Shown here piece after piece: positions 61,772 through 64,000 of a DNA stretch of 64,000 nucleotides (position 1 is its first letter; every line of letters starts with the position of its first letter). Both the position numbers and the translations under genes were made by a program. The stretch lies in NCBI GenBank assembly GCA_965153355.1, contig OZ231127.1, forward strand, positions 54,932,001-54,996,000, given 5' to 3'. Source of the DNA: Flaccisagitta enflata (lineage: Eukaryota; Chaetognatha; Sagittoidea; Aphragmophora). A model generated the notes under the pieces. It was not told where the DNA came from. It ran no database searches and was given only the letters and a program-made list of their open reading frames with translations.

Positions 61772-61940
61772 AAACAAGGCTGGATACATAGCAAGACAGT
61801 CGCAGACGGTTAGGCAGAAGCAGTACTGTAATGCAAAAACCAACCGAAATTCAAAAATGTGACAGACCGACCAACATACCGACTAACTGACCTACCAACT
61901 GACACTGCAAGGTGTTGAGTTGTGTGTCCGCAACTAAAAA
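61772..61940 (-). repeat. F1-type repeat
   Basis: AACAAGGCTGGATACATAGC, CAGTCGCAGACGGTTAGGCA, (GACCGACC/GACTAACTG)-like units, GAGTTGTGTGTCCGCAACTA. Confidence 0.65.
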
Positions 61941-61970
61941 TCATCATTCTTTAGTTCAAATTACCCTTTT

Positions 61971-62429
61971 GGGCAGTGGCCTCAAAGGGCCGATGTCCTG
62001 TAGGACACAGGGGGAATTTCGAGATGTCCATCCATCCATTCGTCCTTCCATTGGTTCCATCTGTCCTTCTATCCCCCCCCCCTTTGCTATTGGAGCCTCA
62101 AGTCTGCAGTCTCAGGCCTGATTTTTACCCTCTGAACCCTCATATTAGCCCTTTCAGACCTCGAATTTGGCCCTTCGGGAAGCTCTCAAGTCAGCTCTCC
62201 AGACCTCATGTCTGCCCTCAAGACCTCAAATCAGCCCTCCAGACCTCAAATCCACCCTCCAGGCCTAAAATCAGGTCCTCAGGCCTCAAATTTGTCCTCT
62301 AAGCCTCAAGCCTGCCCCCTCCAAACCTCAAATCTGCTTCTTTGAACTAAATTCAAATCTGCCCAGGACGTCTCAAAATTCACCCCTGTGTCTTACAGGA
62401 CATCAGCCCTATGGGGCAACTTCCCTTCC
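61971..62429. mobile_element. F5 element, copy 3
   Basis: The left end GGGCAGTGGCCTCAAAGGGC, then GATGTCCTGTAGGACACAGG, is inverted at 62381-62429 (CCCTGTGTCTTACAGGACAT, then CAGCCCTATGGGGCAACTTC). The core is the reverse complement of the copy-1 satellite (CAGACCTCAAATCAGCCCTC). It directly follows an F1-type repeat. Confidence 0.6.
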
Positions 62430-62994
62430 CTAACTCAACTACAGGGCATCATGTTCCGCTGACCATGTGCGGTCCTCGGATGACTAATTGTATAATGGCC
62501 TCAGTTGGCAAGTTATTTCCTAAAGCATTCCAGTAACTACCAGTACATCAGTTACATTGTCATTTAGTGTCGGGAATATTTTAGAATCACTGGTTCTGCC
62601 CAGTCCTTGCTAAGCCTGTCATCACTGCCCCAGCCTCTCCCTTTGCGACTAAAGTAGCCATTTATCCAACCTAATTGTTTCTCTTAGTCGTTCTTTATAG
62701 CTGTTGATCAAAGTATCAATTGTTTTAGAATCACTGCCCCTGCCCAACCGCAAGCAGGCAGATACTATTCTGCTGACTGTTACTGTTTTGGTCTAGAATT
62801 TCATTACGAATAAAAAGATGACTTTGCCTCAAGTGAGGCCAAACAACTTTCATTAGCGTCCTCGCCAAATGTCCGTGCACACAGTTGTGCTTGTCTGAAA
62901 ATGAGTACTGAAAGGACCTTTCAGAGAAAGGTTGAGTGGAATCCTGGTATCGATAGAGGACGTTTTATTCTAGGCAGGTCAACAGTGTACATGA

Positions 62995-63290
62995 TGTTTA
63001 AGTTGTGGGAGTTGTAGGTGTTGATGGTAAGAGCTATTGGAAGCTGTTGGTGGGAGTTCTTGCTGACAGACATAGGTTGGCGTTGCAGGTTGGAGCTGTT
63101 GGTTGGAGTTCTAGTTTGAAGTTGTGGATCAGATTTGGTCAGAGTTATGGGTAAAAGGTGTTGGCCGGGGTTGGAGCTACTGGTCAGAGCATTGGTTGGG
63201 GTTATTGGATATAGTTTTTGATTTGAGTTGTTAATCAGGGTTGTTGGTAGAAGTTGTTGGTTAGAGTTTTGGATTGAGAGGTGTTGGAAA
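62995..63290. repeat. Degenerate GTTGTTGGT-rich tract
   Basis: Imperfect ~20-bp units of the type GGAGTTGTTGGTTGGAGTTC. No gene is visible. Confidence 0.5.
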
Positions 63291-63591
63291 GGTCAATGGT
63301 TGTGACATGTCAGGAAGAGTTTATCTATGTTCATGTACTGTAACTGTTGATCTGCTACTTGGTTCACAAGCGAGGCTCATATCTTACAAGATATCAATTT
63401 CATCTTGTTGGCCCTTCAAAAGCTATAAACATGACATATTTGACCCTTTGAAAACCCTGATTGCAGGTCTAAGGGTCAACATCGCAAAAAATTGCTGAGA
63501 AAAAAATCTATCTGCTACCCTCAAGTGATAATCACTAGAACCTCTAAGTCATGTATTGCATTTGTAACACACAAGGTATTGAGCAGTAAAA

Positions 63592-63632
63592 TGTGTTGCA
63601 TATGCAACACGTGTTGCATATGCAACATATAT
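63592..63632. repeat. Nested palindromes GTTGCATATGCAAC x2
   Basis: TGTTGCATATGCAACA occurs twice, separated by CG and joined through ACACGTGT, so the whole 36-bp block is itself nearly palindromic. Confidence 0.7.
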
Positions 63633-64000
63633 AACAAATGAGGTTTTTTAGTGCATATGCCAAGAGACGATCGCCAGACGCATATCGGCATTCAGATCAT
63701 CTAATGGGAGGCCTCTCCAAACATTTGCTTCTTTCACAAATGAACAGTCCCCTTAAAGATTAAGAGAAATGAGGAAAGAGAGACATTTGACATTTGACAT
63801 TTAATAGTCCATCTTGCAATAAATACAATTGTACAATTGATTCATCAAATTACTCGGACATCAATGAAGACAGAAGTTAAGTCTTTTTAAAAAGGTCCAA
63901 CTAACTAAATTCAAATGACGCACCATTAAATACATCCCCACAGTATCACAGAAGCATCGAAAAAGTATCAAGTGTACAGACAAAAAGAACGAAGAGAGAG

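Overview
The window looks like AT-rich intronic and intergenic DNA from an animal, or a close relative of animals. The one gene I recognise is the C-terminal half of the planar-cell-polarity and cilium protein Fritz/WDPCP, on the minus strand at about 29.5-32.5 kb. Its exons are CpG-rich, have GT-AG introns with CAG|GTGAGT-type donors, and keep phase across every junction. I see no bacterial-style operon, no rRNA or tRNA, no CRISPR array, and no intact transposase or reverse transcriptase.

Almost everything else is repeat. Very long (CT)n/(GA)n, (GT)n/(CA)n, (GTT)n, (GAT)n and (GAAA)n microsatellites dominate from 14 kb and especially 34-61 kb; they account for most long open frames, which are not genes. 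Two pyrimidine-rich minisatellite tracts lie at 23.7-27.9 kb and 33.6-34.0 kb.

Several dispersed families lack coding capacity. F1/F2 elements (about 150-220 bp, over 20 copies) start with a short palindrome (AGTCGCG..CGCGACT or AGTTGCG..CGCAACT) and end in CCGGCCTTGTT. F3/F4 elements (5.8-8.3, 20.3-21.5, 25.5-26.4 kb) have a terminal hairpin followed by TATAA, then internal tandem repeats. F5 elements (18.7-19.4, 28.0-28.3, 62.0-62.4 kb) have roughly 50-60 bp terminal inverted repeats around a satellite-like core. There are two ~400-bp MITEs with CACWGCGCAATC termini and 5-bp target duplications (7.9 and 17.1 kb), and several long foldback elements (6.4-7.2, 9.8-10.1, 44.2-44.8, 60.3-60.9 kb).

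The most unusual signal is shared by F1/F2 and F3. Each carries three related copies of one short arm: two form a terminal hairpin and the third sits near the opposite end. The arm sequence differs between copies, but the complementarity is kept (for example AGTTGCGGAT with ATCCGCAACT, AGTCGCGTGC with GCACGCGACT, GTCCTCGAC with GTCGAGGAC). This resembles compensatory evolution in a non-autonomous mobile element, possibly Helentron/HINE-like. Nested insertions give a relative history: a MITE and a foldback sit inside an F3 element, a small inverted-repeat element sits inside an F2 copy, and two insertions have a paralogous empty site within the window.

Beyond the Fritz gene, a few exon-like segments with plausible splice signals are listed at low confidence. 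Long stretches at 2.0-4.7, 8.3-9.7 and 10.8-12.0 kb hold nothing I can identify.
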